Shown piece by piece: positions 51,317 to 60,075 of a DNA stretch of 64,000 nt. The DNA is taken from the NCBI GenBank assembly GCA_016296205.1, contig JAEDJS010000001.1, forward strand, positions 1 through 64,000. Direction: 5' to 3'. The stretch is from Treponema sp. (lineage in GTDB: Bacteria; Spirochaetota; Spirochaetia; Treponematales; Treponemataceae). Every line of letters begins with the position of its first letter. Within the stretch, counting starts at the first letter, position 1. The position numbers were made by a program, and so were the translations under genes. A model generated the notes under the pieces. The model saw only the letters and a program-made list of their open reading frames with translations. It was not told where the DNA came from and did no database searches.

Positions 51317-53188
51317 ATGAATAATATAAAAGTTTGTCTTCAGTTAAAAACTGACTGGTATTTTACAGAACCAAGTGAAATTGAAAACAGGTATCTCACA
51401 ATTTATAAGCCTCTTCTTTCTTATTTGTATTCTCATCCGAAATTCTATCTTTCTATGTGCATTACTTCAAGTCAACTTGAGTTATATGAGAAAAAATTTC
51501 CGGAAGCTTTAAAAGTGATGGGAGAATTAATTCAACGTCATCAGTTAGAAGTTTTTGGGACTTCATATTATAACGCATTTCTTCCACTGCTTGTTCCCCA
51601 GGACAGAAGCGGCCAGATAGAAAAAATGAGCAGTTTAATCAGAACAACAACAGGCAAAAGGCCCCGGGGGTTTTGTCTTTTTAAAAATGTGTGGTCTTCA
51701 TGCCTGATTTCTACTATGCATACTTGCGGAATTGAATATTTCTTTATTGATTCTTCACTTTTGCCGGAAGAAAAAAATAAATTTGTTCCTCTTGTTTTAA
51801 GTGAAATGGGAAAATCTGTAAAAGTAATCCCCGTTCAGAATAAACTTGAAATTCAGAATAATGAAGCTTTTGATAATTGGATAAATCGAATCAACTCTAT
51901 GGCAAATTATTGTGCACTTTCTTCGGGACAGGATTCAATTTGTGCAATTTCTGTTGAGCCTGATCAGATTTTAAATTTAATCAATTCAAAGTTTTTTTCC
52001 GTTTTTGAAATTTTTACATTAAGCTCCAGCGACAAATATCTTGCACCTGTAAATGAAGAAATTTGTTTTACTACTCCAGGGAATTATATGAAATATTCGT
52101 CTAATTTTTTGCCCTCGTATATTCCTTCATGCATGGAAAAAAATTCTTCTGATTCAGATAATATTTTTGATTACTTAAATAAAAATCCTTCAAGTCATCG
52201 AATTTATGACAGAATGATGTATGTGAGCAATCTTCTTAATTCCTGTAAAGGAGATAAAATTCGTAAACAGGCTGCCAGAGAATTAAACTGGAGTGCTCAA
52301 AATGGGCTTGCATACCTCCATGAAGATACGGCAATTACAACTGCTGCAAAAAGACGGCAGATTGCTTATAGAGCATTAAATCAAAGCGAAAAGATAATTC
52401 GGGAATCTGGTGATTTTGTTGATTGCGTAAGTGTTTATGAATACAACGGCGACGGCTTGAATGAATATATCTGCCAGATGGAAAAATTTCACGCAGTTAT
52501 TTCTCTTAAAAGTGGAAGTGTAAATGAACTGGACTGCATCAGAACTGGTGGAAATTATGCCGATACTACTCCAGACAGGGCAATTTTTACTGAGCATCTT
52601 TTTGATAAATCTGAGCTTGATAAATATCTGGTTGACGGTCTTGTTACCAATTTTGTGTTCAGTCATGTTCAATTTACAGAAAAAAAATTTGAACCACGCC
52701 GCAATGAGATTCAGCTTCATGGACGAGGTTTGTATTCCAGTCTTAATCAGCCGGTTTTTCTTAAGAAAAAATATTTGGTTAGCGAAAATGGTTTTATAGT
52801 TCAATATATATTAAAAAATGAAAGCCCACTGCCATTGAAGGGAACTTTTGTGGTGGAGAGTAACTTTTCAGAAAGTGATCTGGCCGACGGTTTTAACAGT
52901 CAGTTTGAAGCAGAAATTATCGAAAAGGGTGAGCGGGTTTCTATTGATTCAAATTCAAATTTCCACACTGATGAAAATGTTTCTGTGCTGCAGTTAACAG
53001 ATATTAAAGAAAACACTTCTTTTGTTTTTGAACCAAATGAAGAAAGCGGCATGAGTTGTCTGAACATTGGAAAAATAAAATGCATTTCATTTTACTGGAA
53101 TATTGAACTGGCTGGCGGAATGGAAATGGAAAAAACAATCAATCTAAGTATTGTAACTCCAAGAAAAAGCAGAAAAAAATCTAACTAA
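51317..53188 (+). CDS. GH57 family protein lacking catalytic residues
   Basis: The 623-residue protein aligns along its length with GH57 4-alpha-glucanotransferases: an N-terminal (beta/alpha)7 barrel, a helical region (AARELNWSAQNGLAYLHED) and C-terminal beta-sandwich domains. The nucleophile motif W-L-T-E-R-V-W corresponds to LFKNVW at residues 121-126, so the Glu is Lys123. The acid/base segment FHDDGEKFG corresponds to ISVEPDQI, also lost. It is therefore predicted to be inactive as a glycosidase and may bind glucan or regulate. GGGAAG lies upstream of the ATG. glgA lies about 7 kb away in the same window. Confidence 0.75.
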   Translation: MNNIKVCLQLKTDWYFTEPSEIENRYLTIYKPLLSYLYSHPKFYLSMCITSSQLELYEKKFPEALKVMGELIQRHQLEVFGTSYYNAFLPLLVPQDRSGQIEKMSSLIRTTTGKRPRGFCLFKNVWSSCLISTMHTCGIEYFFIDSSLLPEEKNKFVPLVLSEMGKSVKVIPVQNKLEIQNNEAFDNWINRINSMANYCALSSGQDSICAISVEPDQILNLINSKFFSVFEIFTLSSSDKYLAPVNEEICFTTPGNYMKYSSNFLPSYIPSCMEKNSSDSDNIFDYLNKNPSSHRIYDRMMYVSNLLNSCKGDKIRKQAARELNWSAQNGLAYLHEDTAITTAAKRRQIAYRALNQSEKIIRESGDFVDCVSVYEYNGDGLNEYICQMEKFHAVISLKSGSVNELDCIRTGGNYADTTPDRAIFTEHLFDKSELDKYLVDGLVTNFVFSHVQFTEKKFEPRRNEIQLHGRGLYSSLNQPVFLKKKYLVSENGFIVQYILKNESPLPLKGTFVVESNFSESDLADGFNSQFEAEIIEKGERVSIDSNSNFHTDENVSVLQLTDIKENTSFVFEPNEESGMSCLNIGKIKCISFYWNIELAGGMEMEKTINLSIVTPRKSRKKSN

Positions 53189-53215
53189 AAAAACGGGAGC
53201 CTGATGTTGACTCCC
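53187..53215 (-). terminator. Terminator of the femAB gene
   Basis: GGGAG (53195-53199) pairs with CTCCC (53211-53215), extended by one or two pairs, and a seven-base A-run at 53187-53193 gives a T-run on the minus strand. Confidence 0.6.
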
Positions 53216-53221
53216 ATTGTT

Positions 53222-54325
53222 TTATCTGCCTTTTAATTTTTTTAGGAAAACTTTGTGATACCAGGCTCTGAATTTTTCTGCAATTACGTATAGATTATAT
53301 GTGCTCTTAAGTTTAGCATCGTAACTTCCAGGTCTGTGTATGTTCTGCCCACCGAAACCTGTTTTGAATAAATATAATCCGTGCATAGGGTGGTTTGGAT
53401 CTTCTCGTGGAGGCATTCCGTAAAAATCATAAGTCCTGCTGCCAAATTTTTTTGCATCTTTGATTGCCTGCCACTGCAGAAAATAAGTGCTCATCAAATT
53501 GCGCTTAATATTGTTAGAAGCACCATAAAGATAAACGGCATCGTTATTGCTGAACAGTGTAATAATTCCTGCTAAATAGTCATTTTCGTGTTTTGAAAGA
53601 TAGAGCCTTACCTGAATATTTTCGCTGCTGTTTCTGCAAAGTAAATCTTTGTAGTAACTTTTTGCGTGAGGACTTATACCATCCCGTTTCCCAGTGATTT
53701 CAAAAAGCTGGTAAAAAATATCAAGGGCATTTTCCCAGCCAGCGTTATCTTTTGTAAAACATTCAATTTGAACGCCTTTTCGTTCTGCCAGCTTAACATT
53801 GTAGCGCCATTTTGTTTTCATGTCAGAAAGTAACTGATCTTCTGATTTTGATAAATCAAGAATTGTTGTATCAGGAGGTTGAATATCTACAGCTGTTTTA
53901 CTGATAATCGATTTTTTTGATTTTAAATAATTGATTGCGTCTTTGTTAAAATTATCTCTTTCGTCTGGCGAGTAAAAATCAAAAGGAATGTCGTAACGGA
54001 TACAAATAGTATTTTGAGGCAGAAATTTTTTTAAATCTCTTGTGATTGATTCAATATTTAAAAAATATTCTTCAGATTTATTTTGATCCAATCCTGGAAA
54101 ATTTGGAGCCAATGGAATGTATGCAATAGAAAGCTTTTTTAATTTTAATAAAGAAAAAGTTCTTAGCAGAAGTGCAAATTTAATCTGTCCCTCTGCTGGT
54201 ACTGAACAATACTCCTGATCCTCATTTAAAATTCCGTTTTGATATTTAAAATAGTAAGGTTTCCACCCGTGGTTGCCTTTAAATTCTGCCCAGAATTTAG
54301 TCTGAAGAAAAGGAATATTGTTCAT
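53222..54325 (-). CDS. FemAB-type peptidyl/lipid aminoacyl transferase
   Basis: The 367-residue protein has the FemA/B/X double-GNAT layout: FLQTKFWAEFKG at the start, TTILDLSKSEDQLLSDMKTKWRYNVKLAERKGV in the first domain, and AIKDAKKFGSRTYDFYG near the end, followed by LYLFKTGFGGQ. These proteins transfer amino acids from tRNA to the peptidoglycan stem. In spirochaetes with ornithine-type peptidoglycan a glycine residue is attached, so that is a possible reaction. I start at the ATG at 54325, five bases after the metG stop, so it probably shares the metG transcript. Confidence 0.88.
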   Translation of the reverse strand: MNNIPFLQTKFWAEFKGNHGWKPYYFKYQNGILNEDQEYCSVPAEGQIKFALLLRTFSLLKLKKLSIAYIPLAPNFPGLDQNKSEEYFLNIESITRDLKKFLPQNTICIRYDIPFDFYSPDERDNFNKDAINYLKSKKSIISKTAVDIQPPDTTILDLSKSEDQLLSDMKTKWRYNVKLAERKGVQIECFTKDNAGWENALDIFYQLFEITGKRDGISPHAKSYYKDLLCRNSSENIQVRLYLSKHENDYLAGIITLFSNNDAVYLYGASNNIKRNLMSTYFLQWQAIKDAKKFGSRTYDFYGMPPREDPNHPMHGLYLFKTGFGGQNIHRPGSYDAKLKSTYNLYVIAEKFRAWYHKVFLKKLKGR

Positions 54326-54330
54326 ATAAA

Positions 54331-56685
54331 TTAACAAACCTCGCTGTCTGTAGCAATTTTTGTAGAAAGTGGTTTTCCGTCTGCAACAAGCTTTACACCG
54401 TCACAAACAACTTCTTTGTTTTTTACTTCCATTTTGATTGAGAAGAAATCATCAATGCTGATTGTTTCTGGTTTTGCTGCATTTGGATCCTGTCCTTCAA
54501 GAACAACATTTGTTCCCGGCTGAGCCCATGGAGCTTCAAGAACTTCTACACAGGCTTTTCCGTTTTCATCCTTGTAGTCGGCGGCAAGAAGCATACCGTG
54601 GCTTTCTATTCCACGCATTTTTCTTGGTGCAAGGTTTGCTGCAAGAATGATGTTTTTGCCTAAAAGGTCCTCTGGCTGCAGGTAAGGACGGAGACCACTC
54701 TGAATTATGCGTGGAGTTCCACTGCCGTCGTCCAGGTGTTCAACATAAAGTTTTTCTCCTTCCGGATTGTTTTCGATTTTAATAATCTTTGCTACCTTCA
54801 AAGAGATTTTATCTTTAAACCATTCAATCTGATTTTTTGCCAATTTTGGTTCCTCTGGTTCTGGTTTCTTTTTCTTTTCCTGTTTAGGCTGCTGCTTATT
54901 TTCTTTCTTTGCTTCTGTTTCTTTACGTTCTGCCTGGCTTCCACTAAATTTTTCGCGGAAGTTATCTGCAGTTTTCTGGTCAATTGGAGTAAAGTAAACG
55001 CTTGTTGTTCCAACCTTGTCCAATCCAGTTGTTTTTCCAAGATCATTCCAGTCAAGACCTTCAATTGTTTCTGTGCTCAATGAATGGCTTGCAATTGATT
55101 TTCCAAGGAAAGACATAACTGTCTGGGTATACTGTGGCATGTATGGATTTGCAAGAATCATCAAATCTTTAATGAGATATGCAAGAGTATGAATAAGGGT
55201 TGCAGCCTTTTCTGGATCTGTGTTGCGGGTTTTCCAAGGTTCACAATCCTGGAATGCTTTATTACCCAAGTCACTGAGAGCAAAAATTTCATGGAAAGCA
55301 TCTTTAAGTTCTGCCCAGTCAAGGAGTTCTGTAATTTTTGCTTCTTTTTCTTTTACTTTTGCCCAGAGTTCTTCATCAAGTGGTGCTTCAGGAACTTTTC
55401 CTTCATAATATTTATTGATGAAAAGGAGAGTGCGGTTTACAAGATTTCCAAGGTTTCCAATAAGTTCTCCATTGTACTTTTCTCTGAAATCTTTCCATGT
55501 AAACTGGTAATCCTGTTTTTCTGGTCTGTTAAAGAAAATGTAGAATCTCCAGGCGTCAGCAAGAATTCCACTTTCCATTGCGTCTGTTCCAAAAACACCA
55601 ATTCCACGGCTCTTAGAGAATTTTCCACTTTCATAATTAAGGTATTCTGATGAACTCATGTGGAAAAGCTTTGTCCAGTTTTTCCCGCTTCCCAAAAGTG
55701 TAGAAGGGAAAATAACAGTATGGAAAGGAATGTTGTCTTTACCAATAAACTGGAAAAGCTGAACAGGTACTTTTGCATCTGTAAGACTTGTCTGGTAATT
55801 ATCTGAACTTTCTTCTGGTAGCCACCATGCTTTCCAGTCAAAAGATTTTCTGCCTGCTTTAATAAGCTCATCGGAGAGCTGTTTTGTAATAGACATATAA
55901 CCGATTGGGGCATTAAACCATACATAAAAAACTTTGTTTTCGTATCCATCTTTTGGAACAGGAATACCCCATTTAAGGTCACGGGTAATTGCTCTTTCAT
56001 TTAATCCATCGCGAATCCATGCTTTTGTTGTATTAATTGCATTTTCGCTCCACCGACCTTCTTTACTTGTTGTTTCCATCCAGCTGTCAAGCTTTTTGCT
56101 TACGGATGGAAGATCAATATAAAGGTGTTTTGTTTCTTTTACTTCAGGAGCAGTTCCACAAGTATCACATTTTGGCTGTTTTAGTTCAATTGGGTCAAGC
56201 AGAGCACCACATTTATCGCACTGATCACCTCGAGCGTCTTCAAAACCACATTTTGGACAAACACCGCGAACAAATCTGTCTGCAAGAAAGCTTTTGCAAG
56301 TAGGGCAGAAAAGCTGTTTGTTTGTGTGTTCTTTAATGTATCCGTTTTTGTCAAGATCATTGAATAAATCCTGAGTGATTTCTGTACACTGTTCGTTGGA
56401 TGTGCGGCCAAATTTATCAAAAGAAATATTGAACCATTTGTATACTGTGTCGTGAATGTTGTAATAATAGTCGCAAAGCTCACGAGGAGTTTTGTTTTCT
56501 TCAAGAGCTCTCTTTTCTGTTGCAGTACCGTATTCATCTGTACCACAGATATAAAGAGTGTCATATCCGTAACTGCGGCAGAAACGTGCATAAACGTCTG
56601 CAGAAAGCATCTGGATAAGGTTTCCAAGATGAGGAATGTTGTTTACATAAGGTAAAGCTGATGTAATAAGTCTTCTAGTTTTCAT
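54331..56685 (-). CDS. metG: Methionyl-tRNA synthetase
   Basis: The 784-residue class I synthetase has the HIGH-type motif (HLGN near residue 18), a zinc domain with CPTC, CPKC, CDKC and CDTC pairs, the KMSKS-type loop KFSKS and an anticodon-binding helical domain. A Lys/Glu/Pro-rich linker (about 575-625) leads to a C-terminal EMAPII-like tRNA-binding/dimerisation domain. The start at 56685 is chosen from the family N-terminus MKTRRLITSALPYVN and from the promoter, which ends seven bases upstream with no Shine-Dalgarno sequence. It is followed closely by femAB. Confidence 0.95.
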   Translation of the reverse strand: MKTRRLITSALPYVNNIPHLGNLIQMLSADVYARFCRSYGYDTLYICGTDEYGTATEKRALEENKTPRELCDYYYNIHDTVYKWFNISFDKFGRTSNEQCTEITQDLFNDLDKNGYIKEHTNKQLFCPTCKSFLADRFVRGVCPKCGFEDARGDQCDKCGALLDPIELKQPKCDTCGTAPEVKETKHLYIDLPSVSKKLDSWMETTSKEGRWSENAINTTKAWIRDGLNERAITRDLKWGIPVPKDGYENKVFYVWFNAPIGYMSITKQLSDELIKAGRKSFDWKAWWLPEESSDNYQTSLTDAKVPVQLFQFIGKDNIPFHTVIFPSTLLGSGKNWTKLFHMSSSEYLNYESGKFSKSRGIGVFGTDAMESGILADAWRFYIFFNRPEKQDYQFTWKDFREKYNGELIGNLGNLVNRTLLFINKYYEGKVPEAPLDEELWAKVKEKEAKITELLDWAELKDAFHEIFALSDLGNKAFQDCEPWKTRNTDPEKAATLIHTLAYLIKDLMILANPYMPQYTQTVMSFLGKSIASHSLSTETIEGLDWNDLGKTTGLDKVGTTSVYFTPIDQKTADNFREKFSGSQAERKETEAKKENKQQPKQEKKKKPEPEEPKLAKNQIEWFKDKISLKVAKIIKIENNPEGEKLYVEHLDDGSGTPRIIQSGLRPYLQPEDLLGKNIILAANLAPRKMRGIESHGMLLAADYKDENGKACVEVLEAPWAQPGTNVVLEGQDPNAAKPETISIDDFFSIKMEVKNKEVVCDGVKLVADGKPLSTKIATDSEVC

Positions 56686-56721
56686 GCCAATAATTATAAT
56701 GAATTGGCCTATTTGTTTCAA
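56686..56721 (-). promoter_or_regulatory. Leaderless-type promoter of metG
   Basis: On the minus strand TTGAAA (56716-56721), a 17-bp spacer and consensus TATAAT (56693-56698), then seven bases to the ATG at 56685. This is the strongest of the leaderless-type starts. Confidence 0.7.
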
Positions 56722-56757
56722 TATATTTGAATTGTTGAAAAAAGAATTTGTGCTGGT

Positions 56758-57894
56758 TTAATTAATTTTTGCCTGTACTTTCTGTTCTTTTTTTCTAAGA
56801 TAATGATAATTTGCAAAGTGAATAATAGAAAACAGAACAATCAGTACAACAAATGAATTTACAAGAATAATGAATCCTTTCAAACCTTTGTTGTAAAGGG
56901 CAATAAGGCTTATAGCGCATAGAAAAATCTGGACAAGAAGAAGAACAAGAAGAACCTGTCTTGAATCAAGCCCTAAATTCATAAGCTTGTGGTGCAAATG
57001 AAGTTTGTCCGGACTCATAATGCTTTTGTGATCTCTAAGACGGCGCCAGATTGCAGCAATTACATCAAACAGTGGAATTGCAACAAGATTAATCATTATG
57101 AGAAGTTTATTGTATTCAAAGTTGTCTGTAGATTCAAAAAGGGGAAGAGAAGCAATCATGAATCCAAGAAATTGACTTCCTCCGTCTCCCATGAAAATTT
57201 TTGCTTTTGGCCATGGATTATTGTAAATTAAAAATCCAAAAAGGGCGGCAGTAAGAATAAAACACATGGCAGCAACATCAAGAGACTGTTTGCAGAAAAT
57301 AAGCCCGATTGTTGTAATAGTAAAGATACTTAAACCGCCGCAAAGACCATCAATTCCGTCTATAAGATTGTATGCATTGATGATGCCTATAATCCAGCAG
57401 AAAGTGATTATGCAGCTTATCCATACTGGAAATTTAAAGTCTCCAATATTCTGAATTCTATATCCGAAAATGACTATAATCAATGCAGCTATTATTTGAA
57501 TTATCAACTTGAACTTAGCCTTAAGATCAAGAAGATCATCAAGAATTCCAAAAAAGAAAATCAAAAATCCTGACACAATAAACGGAAGAAGTTTTATAAG
57601 GGAAGCATTTTTTTCGATTACAAGGAAAATTACTGTAAAAATTGTAAAAGAAGTAACAAATCCAATGCTTCCTAAACGGGGAATATTACCTTTATGAACT
57701 TTGCGTTCGTTTGTTGTATCGTAAATATTAAATTTTTTGCAGAATTTAATAACAGCAGGAATAAGGATGCAGCATAATGCAAATGCAGAGAAAAAACAAA
57801 TTACAAGTAGAGGATTAGTTTTAACAAAATTAAAAAATTCTTTTATTAGTGATGAGATAGTTCTTTCTGCCGTCAATAATTCTGTTGTTTGCAA
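56758..57894 (-). CDS. Undecaprenyl-phosphate sugar-1-phosphate transferase (WecA/TagO/MraY family)
   Basis: The 378-residue membrane enzyme has ten to eleven spans and the superfamily motifs: DDLLDLKAKFK (DDxxD), NAYNLIDGIDGL, FMGDGGSQFLGF and the cytoplasmic HLHHKL loop. It transfers a HexNAc-1-phosphate from UDP-sugar to undecaprenyl phosphate, starting a surface glycan; HLHH rather than the MraY pattern places it in the WecA/TagO branch. The start is TTG at 57894 with AAGGA upstream. The promoter lies at 57914-57942. Confidence 0.88.
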   Translation of the reverse strand: MQTTELLTAERTISSLIKEFFNFVKTNPLLVICFFSAFALCCILIPAVIKFCKKFNIYDTTNERKVHKGNIPRLGSIGFVTSFTIFTVIFLVIEKNASLIKLLPFIVSGFLIFFFGILDDLLDLKAKFKLIIQIIAALIIVIFGYRIQNIGDFKFPVWISCIITFCWIIGIINAYNLIDGIDGLCGGLSIFTITTIGLIFCKQSLDVAAMCFILTAALFGFLIYNNPWPKAKIFMGDGGSQFLGFMIASLPLFESTDNFEYNKLLIMINLVAIPLFDVIAAIWRRLRDHKSIMSPDKLHLHHKLMNLGLDSRQVLLVLLLVQIFLCAISLIALYNKGLKGFIILVNSFVVLIVLFSIIHFANYHYLRKKEQKVQAKIN

Positions 57895-57913
57895 TTTAAA
57901 TGTCCTTGATAGT

Positions 57914-57942
57914 ATTATACAATATTGCTAATGATTTTTCTA
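57914..57942 (-). promoter_or_regulatory. Promoter of the WecA-type gene
   Basis: On the minus strand TAGAAA (57937-57942), a 17-bp spacer and TATAAT (57914-57919). The short leader contains AAGGA before the TTG start, in contrast with the leaderless genes. Confidence 0.5.
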
Positions 57943-57965
57943 CTATTTTGAAAAAAATCTGTAGT

Positions 57966-58700
57966 CTATAATTTTTGGAAAATAAACTGGCAGAAAGTTT
58001 TGATTCTGTTCATAAATGAAGTTTCAATTCTGTTCTGCAGGAAAAAGATTTCAGGGGCATTTACGGCTCCAATTCCGTAAAGTACCCAGTAGTCTCCCTG
58101 TTTTGTGGCAGTAATAAGTGACTTCATTTTGTAAGGCTTTACGCAGGTAAATTTATCATAATACATTAATTTGTTTGTATTTGTTGATTCGTAATAATAA
58201 CTGCTGTCTGTAGTTTTTGTGCTGATTACTGTATTTATTACGCCAAAAGGTTCCATTGTTAAGTCTGCAGAAATATCACGGCTGTTAATGTCGCCTTTTT
58301 CGCTGGTTATAATTGCCTCAGAATAAAGCTCAAACCATTGCTGTGATCTTTCTGAAAAATAAGGAATTCCTTTGTAAGAAGGGATGTCTATTACGATGGA
58401 ATCAATTTTCTGGAGAAGATTTTCATTTCCTTCGTATGGAATAATGTGGATGATTTCTGCAATATATGCAGGTTTTATTGATTTTGCCGCTTTTAATGCT
58501 TTTTCGATTGCAGGGGTATTGCTCTTAATAGAAAGTTCATCAAGGGAATCAACACTCTTAATAATTACTTGTCCACCACCAAGGGCTTCTCTGTCTTTTT
58601 TTGAGAGGTTACTGTTGAAGCAGTTTGGAATTTTGTTTTCTGATGCAAAACTGAGTCCTGATGCAATAATTAATAAAATAGTAATTAATCTTGTTTTCAT
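57966..58700 (-). CDS. Exported protein of unknown function
   Basis: The 244-residue protein (ATG at 58700, GAGG eight bases upstream; an in-frame ATG lies at 58706) has a signal peptide with probable cleavage at SFA/SEN. The mature part is mixed alpha/beta with many Ser, Thr and Tyr residues and no Cys cluster. I recognise no family; segments such as LGGGQVIIKSVDSLDEL, AEIIHIIPYEG and WVLYGIGAVNAPEIFF may be useful for a search. It stands alone between the WecA-type gene and a divergent aminotransferase gene. A periplasmic location is likely. Confidence 0.65.
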   Translation of the reverse strand: MKTRLITILLIIASGLSFASENKIPNCFNSNLSKKDREALGGGQVIIKSVDSLDELSIKSNTPAIEKALKAAKSIKPAYIAEIIHIIPYEGNENLLQKIDSIVIDIPSYKGIPYFSERSQQWFELYSEAIITSEKGDINSRDISADLTMEPFGVINTVISTKTTDSSYYYESTNTNKLMYYDKFTCVKPYKMKSLITATKQGDYWVLYGIGAVNAPEIFFLQNRIETSFMNRIKTFCQFIFQKL

Positions 58701-58841
58701 ATTCATACCTCATATTTTAACCTAAAATAACAGAAAATTCAACTTTATTCCAGGTTTTATATTAATTTTTACTATAGAAAAAACCCTATAAAAATGATAA
58801 AATTACAATATATAACAATTTTTTTTATTTGAGGAAAATAA

Positions 58842-60032
58842 ATGATTAACCAGCAGATTAAGGAAACTATGACAAGTAAAGGTGCCAGTGTTATTAGAAA
58901 AATGTTTGAAGAAGGTACTAAACTTAAATCAATATACGGGGAAGATAATGTTTTTGATTTCAGTCTTGGAAATCCAGACCTTGACCCTCCTCAGGAAGTT
59001 TTAAAAGCTTTGGAAGAATGTTCCAGCGTTCATGAAAAAAATTACCACGGATATATGCCTAATGCAGGTTTTTCTTTTGCAAGAGATGCTATGGCAGAAA
59101 AAACAACTGTTGAGCAGGGTGTAAAAGTTACAGGTGATTGTGTTGTTATGACAGTTGGTGCTGCCGGTGCATTGAACAATCTTTTAAAAGCAATTATTAC
59201 TCCAGGTGACAATGTTATTGTTCCATCTCCATTTTTTGCAGAATACAGACACTATGTAAATAATTATGGAGGACTTCTTATTGAGGTTCCTGTTAAGGAT
59301 GATTTTTCTCCAGATACAGAAGCAATCGAAAAAGCAATGAATGAAAAAACTGCTGCTGTTCTCATTAACAGTCCAAATAATCCTACAGGCAGAATTTATT
59401 CAAAGGAAGACATTCAGAAGCTTGCTGATGCTATGAACAGAAGTGCAGAAAAATACGGTCGGAAAGCCTATCTGATTTGTGATGAGCCGTATCGTGCCAT
59501 TACTTACGACGGTAAAGAAGTGGCCCCAACTTTTCCTGTTTATGACAGTACTGTAATAGTAACTTCTTTTGCAAAAAATTTAAGCCTTCCTGGTGAACGA
59601 CTTGGATATATTTGCGTAAACCCATCATGTCCTGATAAAGATGAACTTGTTGCAGCATGTATTTTCTGTCTTCGTATTACTGGTTTTGTTAATGCTCCTG
59701 GATTATGGCAGAGAATTGTTGCAAAAAGCTGGAATGCAAAGGTTGATTATTCACTTTATGAAGTAAGAAGAAATGAACTTATGTCGATTCTTGATGAAGC
59801 TGGAATTGAATATGTAAAACCGGAGGGAGCTTTTTATTTGTTTTGCAAAGTTCCATCAAAATTCGGCGGTGATGATATGGCATTTTGTGATCATCTTAAA
59901 AAGTATAATATTCTTTGTGCCCCAGGAAGTGGTTTTGGCGGAAAAGGATATGTAAGGTTAGCATATTGCGTAAGTGAAAAATCAATTTTAAATTCAAGAA
60001 ATGCCTTTGTAAAAGCAATTAAAGAATTATAG
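58842..60032 (+). CDS. Class I/II PLP-dependent aminotransferase
   Basis: The 396-residue protein is an AAT-I fold enzyme: FSLGNPDLDPP near the N-terminus, SPNNPTGRIYSKEDI, CDEPYRAI and the PLP lysine in SFAKNLSLPGERLGY. The conserved Arg that binds the substrate carboxylate is likely in VRLAYCVS near the end. It probably transaminates an amino acid such as aspartate or alanine; the exact substrate cannot be set. GAGG precedes the ATG. A TAAAAT-containing A+T-rich region upstream is a plausible promoter. Confidence 0.88.
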   Translation: MINQQIKETMTSKGASVIRKMFEEGTKLKSIYGEDNVFDFSLGNPDLDPPQEVLKALEECSSVHEKNYHGYMPNAGFSFARDAMAEKTTVEQGVKVTGDCVVMTVGAAGALNNLLKAIITPGDNVIVPSPFFAEYRHYVNNYGGLLIEVPVKDDFSPDTEAIEKAMNEKTAAVLINSPNNPTGRIYSKEDIQKLADAMNRSAEKYGRKAYLICDEPYRAITYDGKEVAPTFPVYDSTVIVTSFAKNLSLPGERLGYICVNPSCPDKDELVAACIFCLRITGFVNAPGLWQRIVAKSWNAKVDYSLYEVRRNELMSILDEAGIEYVKPEGAFYLFCKVPSKFGGDDMAFCDHLKKYNILCAPGSGFGGKGYVRLAYCVSEKSILNSRNAFVKAIKEL

Positions 60033-60075
60033 AATTAAAATTTGATTTTAATGTATCCGTAAAAAGAGTTAAGTT

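Noticed and set aside
54736..55083. Phe/Leu-rich plus-strand frame resembling a membrane protein
   Set aside because: Antisense to the Lys-rich linker of metG; the apparent hydrophobicity comes from reading AAG/AAA in reverse.
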